Source: Vibrio maritimus
GTDB lineage: Bacteria > Pseudomonadota > Gammaproteobacteria > Enterobacterales > Vibrionaceae
Assembly (NCBI GenBank): GCA_003263775.1
Contig: JYJJ01000006.1
Coordinates: 62,001-126,000 of the forward strand
Reading direction: 5' to 3'
DNA length: 64,000 nt
Positions 37,580 through 48,586 of this stretch are shown piece by piece; within the stretch, counting starts at the first letter, position 1; each line of letters begins with the position of its first letter. The position numbers were made by a program, and so were the translations under genes. Below the pieces are notes generated by a model that ran no database searches, was not told the origin of the DNA, and was given only the letters and a program-made list of their open reading frames with translations.

Positions 37580-38733
37580 TTAGTATCGATACGTCATGCC
37601 CAAGCTAATGCCATAGCCTTGATTGAGTACGTCTACTTGAAGCTCGTCTGTCACTTTCACGTTCTTTCTCGCATAGTGTTCACTGAAACCGCTGAAATCC
37701 ACGGTTAGATTTTCACTGAACGAATAAGCTGCACCTAGCGATAACGCACATCTTCTCCGCCGAATGCATCAATCGCTTCATCGATGCTTACACCACCACG
37801 CAGCGCCAAATTACCAACTCTGTACTCCATCGATGTTGCATAACGTTTGCTATGACGAGATCCCTTGAGTAGTTGGATAGGATCGCTGTAATCAGCATAA
37901 GTCACACCTTGTCCATCCCAACGCGACAAGCTGAAGGTGTTATGCCAAGACCAACTTTCAGTGATTGCGATGGTACCGTAGACGCTGGTTATAGAAGGGA
38001 GGTCAAACTGAATATTACTGTCCCCAAAATCGCTCGCTAGTCTATGTGTCGCTGCCAGTGTTAACCACGAGTTAGCGTGCCATGTTGCACTTAGCGCACC
38101 GCTCCAACCATTGGTATTCCCTTCTGTTGTTTCTAGGCTGCATTTGCCCCAGAAATTGCATTCATTGCGTTCAAGAAGGTAGTCAGCGTATTGATACTCA
38201 AGTGTTAGCCCGAGACTAACATCGTTTATTTTGTATGCGATGCTAGGTGCAAACGACACTACAATTGGGCGAACTCTGGCTTCATTCAACACAGGAATTA
38301 CGCCACCCAATTTTGTTTCTGGGATTGAAATATCCGCTGCAGTTCGGCTATAGGCCGCAAGACCGACATACCAGTTAGATTCAAGGGGTATAACCAAGAA
38401 ACCAGCCGGAATGGGGTTGGCTTTTGAGTAATTAGCTTTGGTTCCTAGGATGTTGTAATCGGTGTCTACTTGATAGCGAGTCACACTCGCCGTTACCGTA
38501 GTTGACTTTAACTGCGTCATACTTGATGGCGCTATCGCCAAAATACTGGCGTCGACCGCAGATGCACCGTTTGCACTGGCAAGAGCACTGTTAGAGGTGG
38601 ACGATTCCCAAAAATTTAGCCCAGTAGCGCTTGAAATTGGCGTTAGCATTAACGTCGACAAGCCAACAGAGGCGGTCATTGCAACACGTTGTGTGAAAGA
38701 CATGTTAGTAATAGTTGAGTGAAAAAGACGCAT
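37580..38733 (-). CDS. FadL/OmpP1-family outer-membrane porin, frameshifted
   Basis: A beta-barrel of about 384 residues. After a signal peptide (SVGLSTLMLTPISSA) comes the FadL N-terminal TGLNFWESSTSNSALASANG, then alternating barrel strands. A one-base loss near 37740 truncates the frame; restoring a G yields ALSLGAAYSFSENLTVDF and an end in SLGMTYRY, a proper C-terminal aromatic for barrel insertion. FadL proteins carry long-chain fatty acids or hydrophobic compounds across the outer membrane. The start may be 38733 or the internal Met 30 bases on. Monocistronic. Confidence 0.87.
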
Positions 38734-39066
38734 ACTCTAGCACGTTGATTTTTCTTCTATGGAAAGATATTTGTGAGCAAAGATGACAATCTGTAGGCAA
38801 ATTAAGTCCATGAATCTACTGAATAACGTGAACATTGGCTAACTGATTGATCGCTATAAAGCTCGTGTGCCCATGGTGTTTTGCTGTGAGGAGTAACCGG
38901 TGATTTTCGAGGGGGATGGTCGGCTTGGTGGGGTGTCAGACTTTTCTTGTCTAAGCCATTTTGTGTAAATGACTGCGTTGTGTGAACGGTTGTTTCAAGT
39001 GCATAGTTGTTTTGAAGAGGCGATAACTGAGGAAATAGAAATGTTTAATTTGGGGGGAGCATAAAC
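38734..39066. other. Intergenic region upstream of sgrR
   Basis: 333 bases with no supported gene. An imperfect hairpin GGGGGAGCAT AAAC ATGCTTCCCC sits at its right end around 39054-39077, over the ATG of a doubtful ORF. This is where an SgrS-like small RNA would be expected in enterobacteria; I see no SgrS-like sequence. Confidence 0.35.
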
Positions 39067-39321
39067 ATGCTTCCCCAGCTATCGCAATTCGGGCTATTTA
39101 AGGAACTGACAAGTTTTAGCCAGTTGAATAAGCGCTTCACTTTGCCAGCGTGGACGCTGTTTTGGGCTGGCTATCTGGTTCAAGTAATAGGTTGTCAATG
39201 GGTGTGCTGGCTTTGCTTGGCGATTGGTTTTCATTTGGGGGCTCCGGCGGTACTTGTCTTTGAACATGTGCCTAGTATGAGTCTTTATAGGGAAGCTAAA
39301 AACAGAGCGATTAGAACTTAA
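39067..39321 (+). CDS. Doubtful 84-residue hydrophobic ORF
   Basis: An ORF with GGGGAG nine bases upstream and a central hydrophobic stretch (LFWAGYLVQVIGCQWVCWLC). I do not recognise a family, Trp and Cys are unusually frequent, and the ATG is inside a possible hairpin. It may be a small membrane protein, or simply the untranslated leader of sgrR. Confidence 0.25.
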   Translation: MLPQLSQFGLFKELTSFSQLNKRFTLPAWTLFWAGYLVQVIGCQWVCWLCLAIGFHLGAPAVLVFEHVPSMSLYREAKNRAIRT

Positions 39322-39417
39322 TTGGTGCCTCAATTTGGGCTTTTGTTGAATTTATCGCTAAAAATTCCACTTGGCGCTAAAATAAGGAACGCTACTTTTC
39401 GTTGGGAGTACCTATTA

Positions 39418-41197
39418 TTGGAATCTATTAATCTGTACCGCTATTATCAACGCCTGTTAGATTTGGAGCTGGGCAAAGAGCATGCGGTGACTCTAGGCAA
39501 GTGTCGGAAATGCTATTCGCCAGCCCTCGTCACACAAGATCCATCCTTAAAATGATGACTGAAAAGCGCTGGATATCTTGGATCCCGAGAGTAGGGCGCA
39601 ATCAACGCTCCACTCTAATTCGTACGATGAGCGATGACGAGGTCAAACGAGATGTGGCATCGGGCTGGGTTAAGTCGAGTCAGTACGATAAGGCGTTAGA
39701 ATTTTTGGATCATGACCAAGTTGCGTTTGGCCAATTGCTGCAACAAAACGCAGGTGCGCAGGTTTCTGAAGGCAAAGTAAGAGTACAGTTGACTTATAAC
39801 CGTCCCTTTACCGTGTTGTCGCCTAGTCGGCCACACCGCAACAGTGAGCGATTTTTGATTCGTCAGGTGCACGCTGGATTGGTGACGTTAAATGAGCAAG
39901 GAGATGTTGTCGCAGATATTGCTCATCATTGGGAGGCAGAACAAAACTTCCACGTTTGGCGATTCTACCTTCGCCCATCAGTTTACTTCCACAATGGTAG
40001 TCGAGTGGATGCCAAAGCCGTGTCGGAAAGCTTGGTTTATGCGCAATCGTTACCTTACTTTCGAAATGAGCTAGATCATGTGGTGAGTATCGAAGCGGTG
40101 GGAGAAAATACTCTTGAGGTAACGTTGGCGCGGCAAGACAAAGGGTTCGCTGCACTACTGACTGATCTCAAATATTCCATTGAACCGAGAGAATCATTTG
40201 GCTCAGCGTCGAGCTCAACAATCAAACCTGTGATTGGGTGCGGCGTATTTTCGCTGGCGGAACATACTTTGGAGAAGATGGAACTTACCGCCAATGACCG
40301 CTACCACGGGTTGCGAGCGTTGACCGATCAGGTATCAATATGGTCGCTTAAGAAGGATCTGTTTTCGAAACAATCTACCAGTTGCAATCATACAGTCACC
40401 GACAGCGTAGGTCATGAAGCGACCCCAGTGATTTCACATCCAGAGCTCGACTACTTAGCGGACGAGGGAAAAAGTGGGGGAGTACAGATTCGAAAGCTCG
40501 TATCGAACACGGATGTATGTTCATGATTTTTAATCAGCGGAACACCAACCTGAATCATGACCAACGCCGCTGGCTGAGCCAGGCGCTTAGTGGAGAACAA
40601 ATCTGGAAGCAATTGCAACGTGACGACCAAAAGTTTGGCGCCCAAAATGCGACCAACTTTTTCCCTTTTTGGCAGCCAATTAAACGTCTTAGCTCTAATA
40701 CTGTAATGTTACCTGATACGCTGAGTATTGCTTTCTATCATCACCCGGGAATCACGCGTGGTGCTAAAGCGATGAAACGCCTTTTACAACAGCAAGGGGT
40801 AGAAGTCACTCTGAATGACTATAGCTTTGACGAGTTTATTGATAAGTCGTTTAACCGAGGGTTTGAAGAGGAGTTAGTACTTAGCAGTCTTAACCTTGAT
40901 GACAACTATCAGGTTTCCGCGCTGTTGTTCTTTTTGAGTGACCCTGTTCTTCATACAACGATTGGTGAAGATCTAAGTGCTTGGCTTATTAAAGAGATCA
41001 ACCAGATCCGTGCTCATTGCGAGGCCAAAGATTATCTTACGGAGCTAGAACCATTTGGCTCTATGTTGATCCATGAAGGAGTGATAAGCCCAATGTTCCA
41101 CCATAGGCAAACATTGAGCTTTGAAGGTGTGATAAAAGGCGTTGAGATCACCTCTTGGGGTTGGCCTCAACTACGGGATGTTTGGTCAGCAGGTTGA
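39418..41197 (+). CDS. sgrR: SgrR-family transcriptional regulator, two frameshifts
   Basis: A regulator of about 593 residues with an N-terminal SgrR helix-turn-helix and a C-terminal solute-binding (SBP_bac_5) domain. Family marks are INLYRYYQRLLDLELG at the start, LFASPRHTRSILKMMTEKRW for DNA binding, ADIAHHWEAEQNFHVWRFYL matching E. coli ADIAHHWQQISPLHWRFFL, and the end SFEGVIKGVEITSWGWPQL. In E. coli SgrR activates sgrS under glucose-phosphate stress. The start is TTG at 39418 with GGGAG nine bases before. Losses near 39492 (GKVSEMLF) and 40508 (NTGCMFMIFNQ) split the frame. The end overlaps the convergent gene by 31 bases. Confidence 0.85.
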
Positions 41198-41823
41198 GTG
41201 TGAAGAGACTCAGTCTCATGCAGGTGCTGGGTGATGATTTTTTGGTTTTCGGTGGTCGTTTCAAGCGATTCAGCGGTTTTGTGAATCGCCGTCGCCATTT
41301 TGGAAACGTTGCGGGTCGCGTGCAAGATGGTGCCTTGCATTGGACGTAGCAATAGCCAGTACGCCGCCACCAATGCCAACACAATGGACAGTACCAACAG
41401 TGCTAACAGCAGCAGTACGTTAAAACGAACATCATAAGCAAACTTTTTCGTGCTGTTGGCAATCGAGTTCTGAGATTGCTCAAGTGCCCCTGGTAACGCT
41501 GCTAGAGACGATTTAGACATCTCCGTAAGCTCATTAATGTTATCCATGGTATCCACTAACACTTGGCGCTGCTCTGCGTTCAGGCTTTCATTTTGTGACA
41601 GAAGGGTTAGTGACATTGCTAGGTTATCAATCGCAACACTAGAGCGGTTGATTGACTGCTCGATGCCGTCGAGATCAAGCATCATACTTATATTTACCAA
41701 AGGCTGCTCAGTTTCATCATCAGAGGGCTGAGCAGTAGCTACCGTGTCATCGCTGGCAGCGAATGTGGTTGTGATTGGAAGTAAGGTGGCAAGGGTGAGT
41801 AAAAATAGAGTTCTCATTGGCAT
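41167..41823 (-). CDS. Exported membrane-anchored protein of unknown function
   Basis: A 218-residue protein with a signal peptide (RTLFLLTLATLLPITTTFA), an acidic, coiled-coil-prone periplasmic part (residues about 35-125), a single membrane segment (VLLLLALLVLSIVLALVAAYWLL, about 135-157) and a helical cytoplasmic tail. The layout resembles a stripped chemoreceptor without the signalling tip, or a membrane tether. I do not recognise the family. Its 3' end overlaps convergent sgrR by 31 bases. Confidence 0.65.
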   Translation of the reverse strand: MPMRTLFLLTLATLLPITTTFAASDDTVATAQPSDDETEQPLVNISMMLDLDGIEQSINRSSVAIDNLAMSLTLLSQNESLNAEQRQVLVDTMDNINELTEMSKSSLAALPGALEQSQNSIANSTKKFAYDVRFNVLLLLALLVLSIVLALVAAYWLLLRPMQGTILHATRNVSKMATAIHKTAESLETTTENQKIITQHLHETESLHTQPADQTSRS

Positions 41824-41983
41824 CTCAATAGGCAGTTCGGAATAAGTTAACTTGGCTATAAGTTAGTGCAGATTGCGCTCAGATACCAATTAAGGTTTTG
41901 TATCTTATCTAGATTTCTATTTGGTATTCATTGTTGTTTAGTATTTATAGTTGCCCAGTATTTATAGTGACTAGTATTAATGG

Positions 41984-42880
41984 CTATTTCATAACTTCCA
42001 CAGCGGAACGAGACTTAGCCCATGTCGTTAGGGCTATGCCTGACAAAATCAATACAGTCGCCAGCAACGACAGGTAAGACGGCACTTCTGCAAGCAAACC
42101 CCACCCGAGAAACATCGCAATGGCAGGTACGCTCAGTTGCATCAATGACGCTTGCAATATGTCGATACTTGGCAGTAGGCGGTACCAAAGATAATAGCCG
42201 AGCAGAAGCGATGACGCCAGAAAGCAGGGCATATAAGATGCCGGGCGCAGTGAATGTACTTGGTAAAGCGAGTAGCACCTGGCTTAGAATCGTAAAAGCG
42301 AAAACCATCACACTGGCGACGATGAAACCTTGCTTCGTTGCTATAACCGGTGAATTGACCTGCTTTCCTAGTAACGTAAAGCCACTCCAACAGAGCCCAG
42401 AGGCCACCATTAGACTCGCTCCCAACCAAGATGGCTGAGCTGCCCCGGTAGTAGCAGCAAGATAAATCCGCTAACAGCGACGAACATGCCGAGTATTTCG
42501 AGCAAGGTAAGGGTATGTCCGGTAAGACGATGGTGGATAATAAGCGCAAACTGTACGGTACCAAATAAAATCAGGGCTCCGGTCCCAGTATCCAAAGTAA
42601 TGTACGCCAGAGAGAACAATAGCGCATAACCAAATAAAGTCGCACCGAGTGCGATGGATTGTTTTAATGGAATGGATGTATTTGGCGTTTGAGCTTTGGT
42701 TTCCTGCCTACGCGCAATCAAGGTACTGAGAACAATAAGTGTCGCGGCTCCACTGATAAGACGAATTGAAGTAAAACTCACCGGGTCGATAGCATTATGG
42801 CCAAGCGCTAGGCGACACAGTAGTGAATTGAATGCAAATGCCGTCATGGCGGCAAAGGAGAGAGTAACGGTGCTATTCAT
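41984..42880 (-). CDS. EamA/DMT-family transporter, two frameshifts
   Basis: An inner-membrane transporter of about 298 residues with ten helices in two EamA repeats. The first repeat reads AFAFNSLLCRLALGHNAIDP, a family-like start; the second begins ASGLCWSGFTLLGKQVNSP and ends with MQLSVPAIAMFLGWGLLAE. The frame shifts by a one-base loss near 42428 and then returns by a one-base gain near 42218 (IASLGYYLWYRLLP restored), the only gain in the window. Substrates of this group are metabolites or amino acids; none can be assigned. Confidence 0.83.
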
Positions 42881-43025
42881 GGTTAAAAACTCATGGTCAA
42901 AGCCTATTAAAATCAGTAGTAAATCCTAACTCGATACCAACATTAGCTAAACAGAGAATAGTTCATAAGATATATTACTCGTATGAGTGTCGTCGCTCCC
43001 CCTCTCAATCACAATGGAAATTGCA

Positions 43026-43508
43026 ATGGATGTACAAGTAGTAAAAGTAGCAGCAGAACATGATGACGCGCTATGTGACGTAATCAAAACGGTTGGCGCA
43101 GAATATGGAGCGATTGGTGATGGTTTTGGTCCATCGGATCCTGAAGTGTTGGCGATGAGTGAACACTACCATGAAGGAGAGGGAAGCCTCTATTTGGTCG
43201 CTTTGGTGGATGGCGAAGTGGTCGGCGGCGGTGGTATTGCTCCGTTTGGTGAGCACGATGGTGTTTGTGAGTTGAAGAAGTTATTTTTGCTGCCGAAAAG
43301 TCGCGGGCATGGATTGGGGAAAAAGTTAACAGAGCAATGTTTGGCATTTGCCAAACAGCAGGGCTATCAAAGCTGCTACCTTGATACGCTGAGCTCAATG
43401 ACGGCCGCTATCAAGCTTTATGAGCTTGCAGGTTTTGAGCACCTTTCGAAACCTTATCCGGGGACATTACATAATGGCTGTGATGTTTGGATGCTGAAAA
43501 CGTTATAA
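43026..43508 (+). CDS. GNAT-family N-acetyltransferase
   Basis: An intact acetyltransferase of about 160 residues. The acetyl-CoA loop is LLPKSRGHGLGKKLTEQCL (motif A, R-G-x-G-L-G), with LYELAGFEHL as motif B near the C-terminus and GGGIAPFGEHDGVCELKKLF before it. The ATG at 43026 is preferred because homology begins at DVQVVKV and GGAAA lies seven bases upstream; an in-frame ATG at 43014 and an ORF start at 42987 exist. The substrate is unknown. Divergent from the EamA transporter. Confidence 0.88.
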   Translation: MDVQVVKVAAEHDDALCDVIKTVGAEYGAIGDGFGPSDPEVLAMSEHYHEGEGSLYLVALVDGEVVGGGGIAPFGEHDGVCELKKLFLLPKSRGHGLGKKLTEQCLAFAKQQGYQSCYLDTLSSMTAAIKLYELAGFEHLSKPYPGTLHNGCDVWMLKTL

Positions 43509-43537
43509 ACAGTAAACTCAGTTTGTACAATGTCCAA

Positions 43538-44020
43538 CTAGCTTTTCTTTTGAGCCGCCAGTGTTTCTAACCAATGCTGGTGGTAGGCGTCGACTTGCTT
43601 TTTAATAAACAGGCCGGTTAGCCAGCGAAGTCCGCCTCGCTGTGTCGATTCTGTGATAATGTGGCACCCTTGGGTGCAAGGTGTAATCAACCAAGCGTGG
43701 TACATATCGACTCCACCTGTCTTGCCTCGCCACGCAATACGCTCAAACGGTTCATACTCAACTACCGTACATTCAAAATGCATGGTTTTAGTCACCCAGT
43801 TAAATACCGTCCCTTTGTGTAGCTCGCTACTGTCGCCTTTTACAATTTGCACTTGTGTCCTACGATGCTGCCAGTTCGGCCAACAAGGCGCACGAACAAT
43901 CCAATTCCAGACTTGTTCACAGTCCGTAGGCACAATCTTCTCGTTTCTTACATGCACCGGCGCATTTTTTGGGTGGAAGTACTCGGGCCATTGTATTTGC
44001 TTTAACTCTTTCATAATCAT
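43538..44020 (-). CDS. SRPBCC (START-like) domain protein
   Basis: A 160-residue soluble protein of the polyketide cyclase/SRPBCC fold that binds hydrophobic ligands in a deep cavity. IVPTDCEQVWNWIVRAPCWPNWQ is the typical first helix and turn, and TVFNWVTKTMHFECTVVEYEPFERIAWRG the strand set. The ligand and role are unknown. It follows the T6SS immunity-like gene in the same direction, 62 bases later, and may be its operon partner by chance. Confidence 0.78.
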   Translation of the reverse strand: MIMKELKQIQWPEYFHPKNAPVHVRNEKIVPTDCEQVWNWIVRAPCWPNWQHRRTQVQIVKGDSSELHKGTVFNWVTKTMHFECTVVEYEPFERIAWRGKTGGVDMYHAWLITPCTQGCHIITESTQRGGLRWLTGLFIKKQVDAYHQHWLETLAAQKKS

Positions 44021-44082
44021 CTCGCATGGCGTAGCGGGGATGTTTTAACTATATACGCGCTTTGCGAAGTAAGCGTAGTTTC

Positions 44083-44856
44083 TCATTGTCGAGGATTTGT
44101 AGGAAAGTCGAAGATAGGTCGAAGCTCATCGAGGTTTTCGACTTCTTTGGCTTCCTTAATTGAAGCAACGGTTTTGAGTGCTGAGATAAAAAGGTATAGC
44201 TTATTGGGTTCAATAAAAAAGTAGTACGGTGACATATGATCGTAGTACACGGACTGTCGCGTCTCAGTCGGGAAGTGAGGATGGATCGACATGTACCAAG
44301 ATTTGCGATGGTATTTGAATGAGACAACTTCATGGAAATGGAAAGAACTATACACGGTTTGTCTTTTAAACTGAGTAAACTTCGGTGCCATTAGAGCGAA
44401 TGCCGCTCCACCCGCAAAGGCCAATGGGCCAATAGCGAAAAAGGCGATGACACATGCGATACATCCTATCCAAGCTGCTTTACGGGTAGCGGAATAGAAG
44501 AACTCTGGTGCGTTGTCTGTTTTTGCTATTCGAATGCCGTATTCAGTCAGTTCAAAACGATAGGTGCAAGGCTGGAACATAGTAAATAAAGAAGATATCG
44601 GTATGAGTGAGCAAGATAGAGTGATAAACAGCACTATCCATATTGATGCGTTATTAATAAACATGTACAGGCCTACAAAAACCGCTACACTAATGAACAA
44701 TCCGACGAAGATGTAGTCGCTGGTTGAGCGCTTAGGCGTTACTATCCAAGTGAGTATTGATGTTGCTCTATTTAGTGTTTTCCTCTTATCTGTGTTATTC
44801 AGGTCACTAGCGTTGACATGCTTGCGGGCATTGGTTTTGAAGTCTAATTTGTACAT
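44083..44856 (-). CDS. Four-helix membrane protein, probable immunity protein to the T6SS effector
   Basis: A 257-residue membrane protein with two helical pairs: YIFVGLFISVAVFVGLYMFI and a second segment (about residues 45-95), then AAWIGCIACVIAFFAIGPLAFAG (about 125-155), and a C-terminal soluble part. I do not recognise a named family. Its ATG overlaps the effector stop as TAATG, a strong coupling. VasX-type pore-forming effectors are neutralised by an inner-membrane protein (TsiV2 in V. cholerae) encoded directly downstream, which is what the position and topology suggest here. The immunity role is inference. Confidence 0.6.
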   Translation of the reverse strand: MYKLDFKTNARKHVNASDLNNTDKRKTLNRATSILTWIVTPKRSTSDYIFVGLFISVAVFVGLYMFINNASIWIVLFITLSCSLIPISSLFTMFQPCTYRFELTEYGIRIAKTDNAPEFFYSATRKAAWIGCIACVIAFFAIGPLAFAGGAAFALMAPKFTQFKRQTVYSSFHFHEVVSFKYHRKSWYMSIHPHFPTETRQSVYYDHMSPYYFFIEPNKLYLFISALKTVASIKEAKEVENLDELRPIFDFPTNPRQ

Positions 44857-47800
44857 TATACACTCGCTAACGTGATGCCTTTGAGTTGAGGTGAGGTTTC
44901 TTCACTAGTAACGATCGTAACGTTCTTCTCGCTGTTTGCTGTAATGATGAACTCAGGTAAAGAACTTCCCTCATAGCCGACACGAATTTTTATTTTGTTG
45001 AGTTTAGTGCTTATCCAACATCTGACCGACAGATATCCTTCAATGTTGACTATTTCACTGTGAGATAAGATAGCAGTGCTACTATCACAGAGTTCAACAA
45101 ATGGAATTTGGCCTAGTTTGGTGAAAGAAATGTCGACAATGTAACTCTCAGGTTTTATTGGAATTTCGCCTAGATAGCTAGCATCTTCATAGTATGTTGC
45201 ATACTGAATTTGATGTATTTTGGCACTGGGTTGGAAGATTAGGCTGTAATAGTCATGTAGCTCCTTTTCATCGGATGATTTCTTTGATTTAACCCCCAAG
45301 TTGATTGAATTATCCACTTCTCTAGTGGTGTTTTCTCTAGTAAATAGAGCAATACTGATATAACCAGAACAGCAAGACTGCCCCAAAATAAGGTGCTTGG
45401 AGCCCATGTAGGAAGTGCTTGTGCTAACGGCATCCTTTTTAAGAATACGTTGGAAAGATAAGCAGACAAGGTATAGAACTGTGCGAAATGTGCAACTGCT
45501 CTTCCTCCAAGTAGAGCCCTACCCAGTGTATCGTCTTTTTCACTTAAAATTCTTTCTAGATCCCGAGAAAACTCCCAAATAGCGGCTATTGCTCCAGTCA
45601 TACACCCAATAGCTACTCCTCTACTCAGTAGAGTAATTACGCTTTTAACGGGCTTCTTACGGCTTCCTTTTGCGGCTTCTACAAGGTTAAACTCTAAAAG
45701 GTTTGTATTTGTGTTACGACCTAACCAATATTTAGCTGCACTCTCCGTAGTTGCCCCAATAGCATGTAGAGTCCACAAAAAACTAATACTCAGATCTTCC
45801 CATGCTTTTCTATATTGTTTCGATTCCTCCGGAAGTGATCGAAGAGTATCCATAGATGTTTGTAGATTGAGCAAGTTTATTAGAACAATAGTGGAATTAA
45901 GTAATCCACCAACAGATTGAACACCATGAGCTGCTTTCTCCTTAAAATTATTATAAGAAGCACTCACATACTGCTCAACTTGCCTACTCACCTCAGCCCT
46001 AAACTGAGTACTTCGGTCGTTGTTAACTATGGTGATGAAGTCAGTGCTTTGTAGTGTCTTAGCAAATCGTTTTTGTAGATTTAGCAGCTCTAGGGCACGT
46101 TGATGATAACGCTTTCGGCTCATGATTTTTTCATCGTATAGTCGTTTTTTGTGCTCGATGATATCGCGCAGTTGTTGGCGCGCTGTTTGTGAGGCTTGAA
46201 TATAGTCGCGGTTGATTTTAAGGGTAAAGCGATTAACGGTCGCTCCCCAAAGAGACATAAGTAGCAGTCGTTTGGGCTGGGAACCGGTACTTGGTGTCAT
46301 TGGGAAAAGGGTAAGTAAAATTCGGTCAAAAGCACCTGACGTCGAATCGACAACGGAGGAGGTGATAGCTGCATAACTTTTTTAGAATGCTCATCGAGAA
46401 TACTAAACCAGTGTTGCTCTCTGACGTCGGGTTGTTCGACCCAAGTGCTGAAGTTGTTGGTAACGCCAAGAAGATCCGAGAAGCGAGACATACCAGCGAA
46501 ATCAGCATCGTGGTTAAAATCTCGTGCTATGGCTTGAGCGAGTACTTTACTGCCTCCATAAGGAGCGTAGGCAAGTATCGTGCGTTCACTCAATAAACGA
46601 TTGACTGCCGATTGGCTCTTTTCTCGATGCTCTGAGCCTGTTTTTAACGTTGTGACCACAAGATCCATAAGGTCGAGATACTGGTCGACACCTTGTTTAG
46701 TTTCGTTGTCGATCCCCAAAGAAATAGGATCGTCGTCGAGCTTTCGAATTAGTGTGCACAGGAGATCAATACTGAGTCCCAATTGCGCACCCACTCGATC
46801 GAGTTGTTGGTCCAACTGGGTAGAAAAAGCGTCGAGTCTTGACCAGTCTACGTATTTGTTGAGTGATTTCTTTTGGGCCCATTGCTCGTGGATATCACCG
46901 CTTGGTCGATATCCCCAAATCTGTAAAAGTTTCTCTCGCGCTTTGGTTGAATGTTGACTGCCATGTCTCATGGTGTTGGCGAGGTGAGTGTTCTTTACCT
47001 GCTTAGCCATGGTTTCTACATCAAGTGCCACAAGGTACTCATGTAGATCTTGCTCAAACTGGACATAGTTCTCTTGTGTTACCTTCGATGGCCAGTTTTT
47101 TTCGTCTATCTGGACCCGAGCGAGGTTGCGCACTATTCCAGCCATCAATAGCTTATGTTGTGTCTCTTCATCTCCTTCAGTGATCATCAAATAATCTCGA
47201 ACATGGTGAAGAATAGGGTAAGTCAGGTCTTGAAGATCAGAATAAGGGTCATCAAGTGCAACGACTAGCTTATCTGGGGTCGTTGCATTGGCTAGCCACT
47301 GTGCTGAGTCGAAGGCGGGTTTTACATGATTCAGTGGGTGCTCAGATTGTCCCGATGCGGACGATGAGCTGTGAGCGAATTGATGTTCTACATGATTATC
47401 CGCGAGAGAATCTAAACCTTCTTCGTTACTTGTATGCTTTTGAGGGGTTTGCTGACAGCGGATCCGACGCATAAACCGAGCTCGAAGATGCGCCTGTTCA
47501 CTGAGCGTGCTTTTGATTCGCGGTGTCCATTGAAACAGGGAAAACGCGAGACTTAGGGTCGTTCCTTCAGGATATTGAATACCACCGTCACTTATGACAG
47601 CGCCATTTATCTGGTGCTCTTTGAGTTCTTTGGTGGTTTCGTCAAACACATAAACCCAGCCATCTCTGAGTTGACGGGTAATTTTGGGCAACACTCTATT
47701 AAGCTTATCTTGTGCGTATGGCGCAGGTGGTGGATTGGCGAGAAACTCGGTGTCGTAAGCATAACGAATCGGGATAATTGAAATAGGCAGAGCGACTTCT

Positions 47801-48324
47801 TCTGGTTCGTTCTGGAGGCTTGCTGCAGTGTTCGTTTGCTCCTGTGTATGATTGGACTTCGATGCGCTATTTTTGGTCTTAGAACCTTGGCTGCTGTTTT
47901 TCGATGAGCCGCTTTGGGATGAACTGCTTTGAGATGAAGAGTTTGATGACGACTCGGGCTTAGAATGACTTTGCTTAGACTCAGATGCCTTCGCTTTACT
48001 ACCAGAACTTGATGAAGCTGCAGGCGACTTGCCTGCATTGCCGATGAAGACATTTCCGCTGCCTGCGACAATCTGTCCCCCATGAGCGGTTCCGTCTCCC
48101 ATACGCGCTGCGGGTTTGCCATCAATAAACACGGAAGATGATCCTTCTTTAATCGTGTCTGGTGGACCAACGCAAATCAGTTTGTCACCTTTACGGGCAG
48201 CAGGCATCCCATTGATGGTGATGCCAGATGAGCCGGCGGCGATGGGCCCACCGATGTGGGAGACTTTGGCTGTGGTTTCCGGACACTGATGATTGTCGCC
48301 AATTCGCGCGGCGGGCTTTCCCAT
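44856..48324 (-). CDS. PAAR-tipped VasX-like T6SS pore-forming effector, frameshifted
   Basis: A probable type VI secretion effector of about 1156 residues. Residues 1-95 are a PAAR spike-tip domain (MGKPAARIGDNHQCP, MPAARKGDKLIC, KPAARMGDGTAHGG). Then a Ser-rich linker (about 100-165) precedes a VasX N-terminal-type domain (about 180-260; LNRVLPKITRQLRDGWVYVF, resembling TRxLRDGWLYVY). The C-terminal third contains membrane segments (VAIGCMTGAIAAIWEF and LFWGSLAVLVISVLLYLLE), as in membrane-permeabilising VasX. Two frame changes occur: near 46300, where an ATGA overlap could also be a real gene boundary, and near 45283, where one G lost from a G run clearly splits WGVKSKKSSDE. No VgrG is adjacent. 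Confidence 0.72.
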
Positions 48325-48586
48325 TTCGAACTCTAAAGTAGACTAATTATTGAGCGATGCTAGCATGATGATGGTAGGTGCATGCGTTAGGTTGCGTAAA
48401 GTGCGAAGTGCTTCTTAAGGACTAGTACTTTTGATGCATTTGCTGCAAACAATGAGGTCAGTTTCGTGGCATCAAATGTGTCAGTATCTTCATGTTATCG
48501 ACACATAGCTTTCGTCAAACTGGCATTGAAGTGTCACTTAAACTCGTAACACTGGATGGGCACAATGACTCAATAGGAAGCTCACT

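Noticed and set aside
41148..41384. 78-codon minus-strand ORF overlapping the 218-residue membrane protein
   Set aside because: Runs in a different frame through the better supported signal-peptide protein; shadow.
47607..48170. 187-codon ORF on the same strand as the PAAR effector
   Set aside because: Overlaps the PAAR and Ser-rich coding region in another frame; low-complexity shadow.
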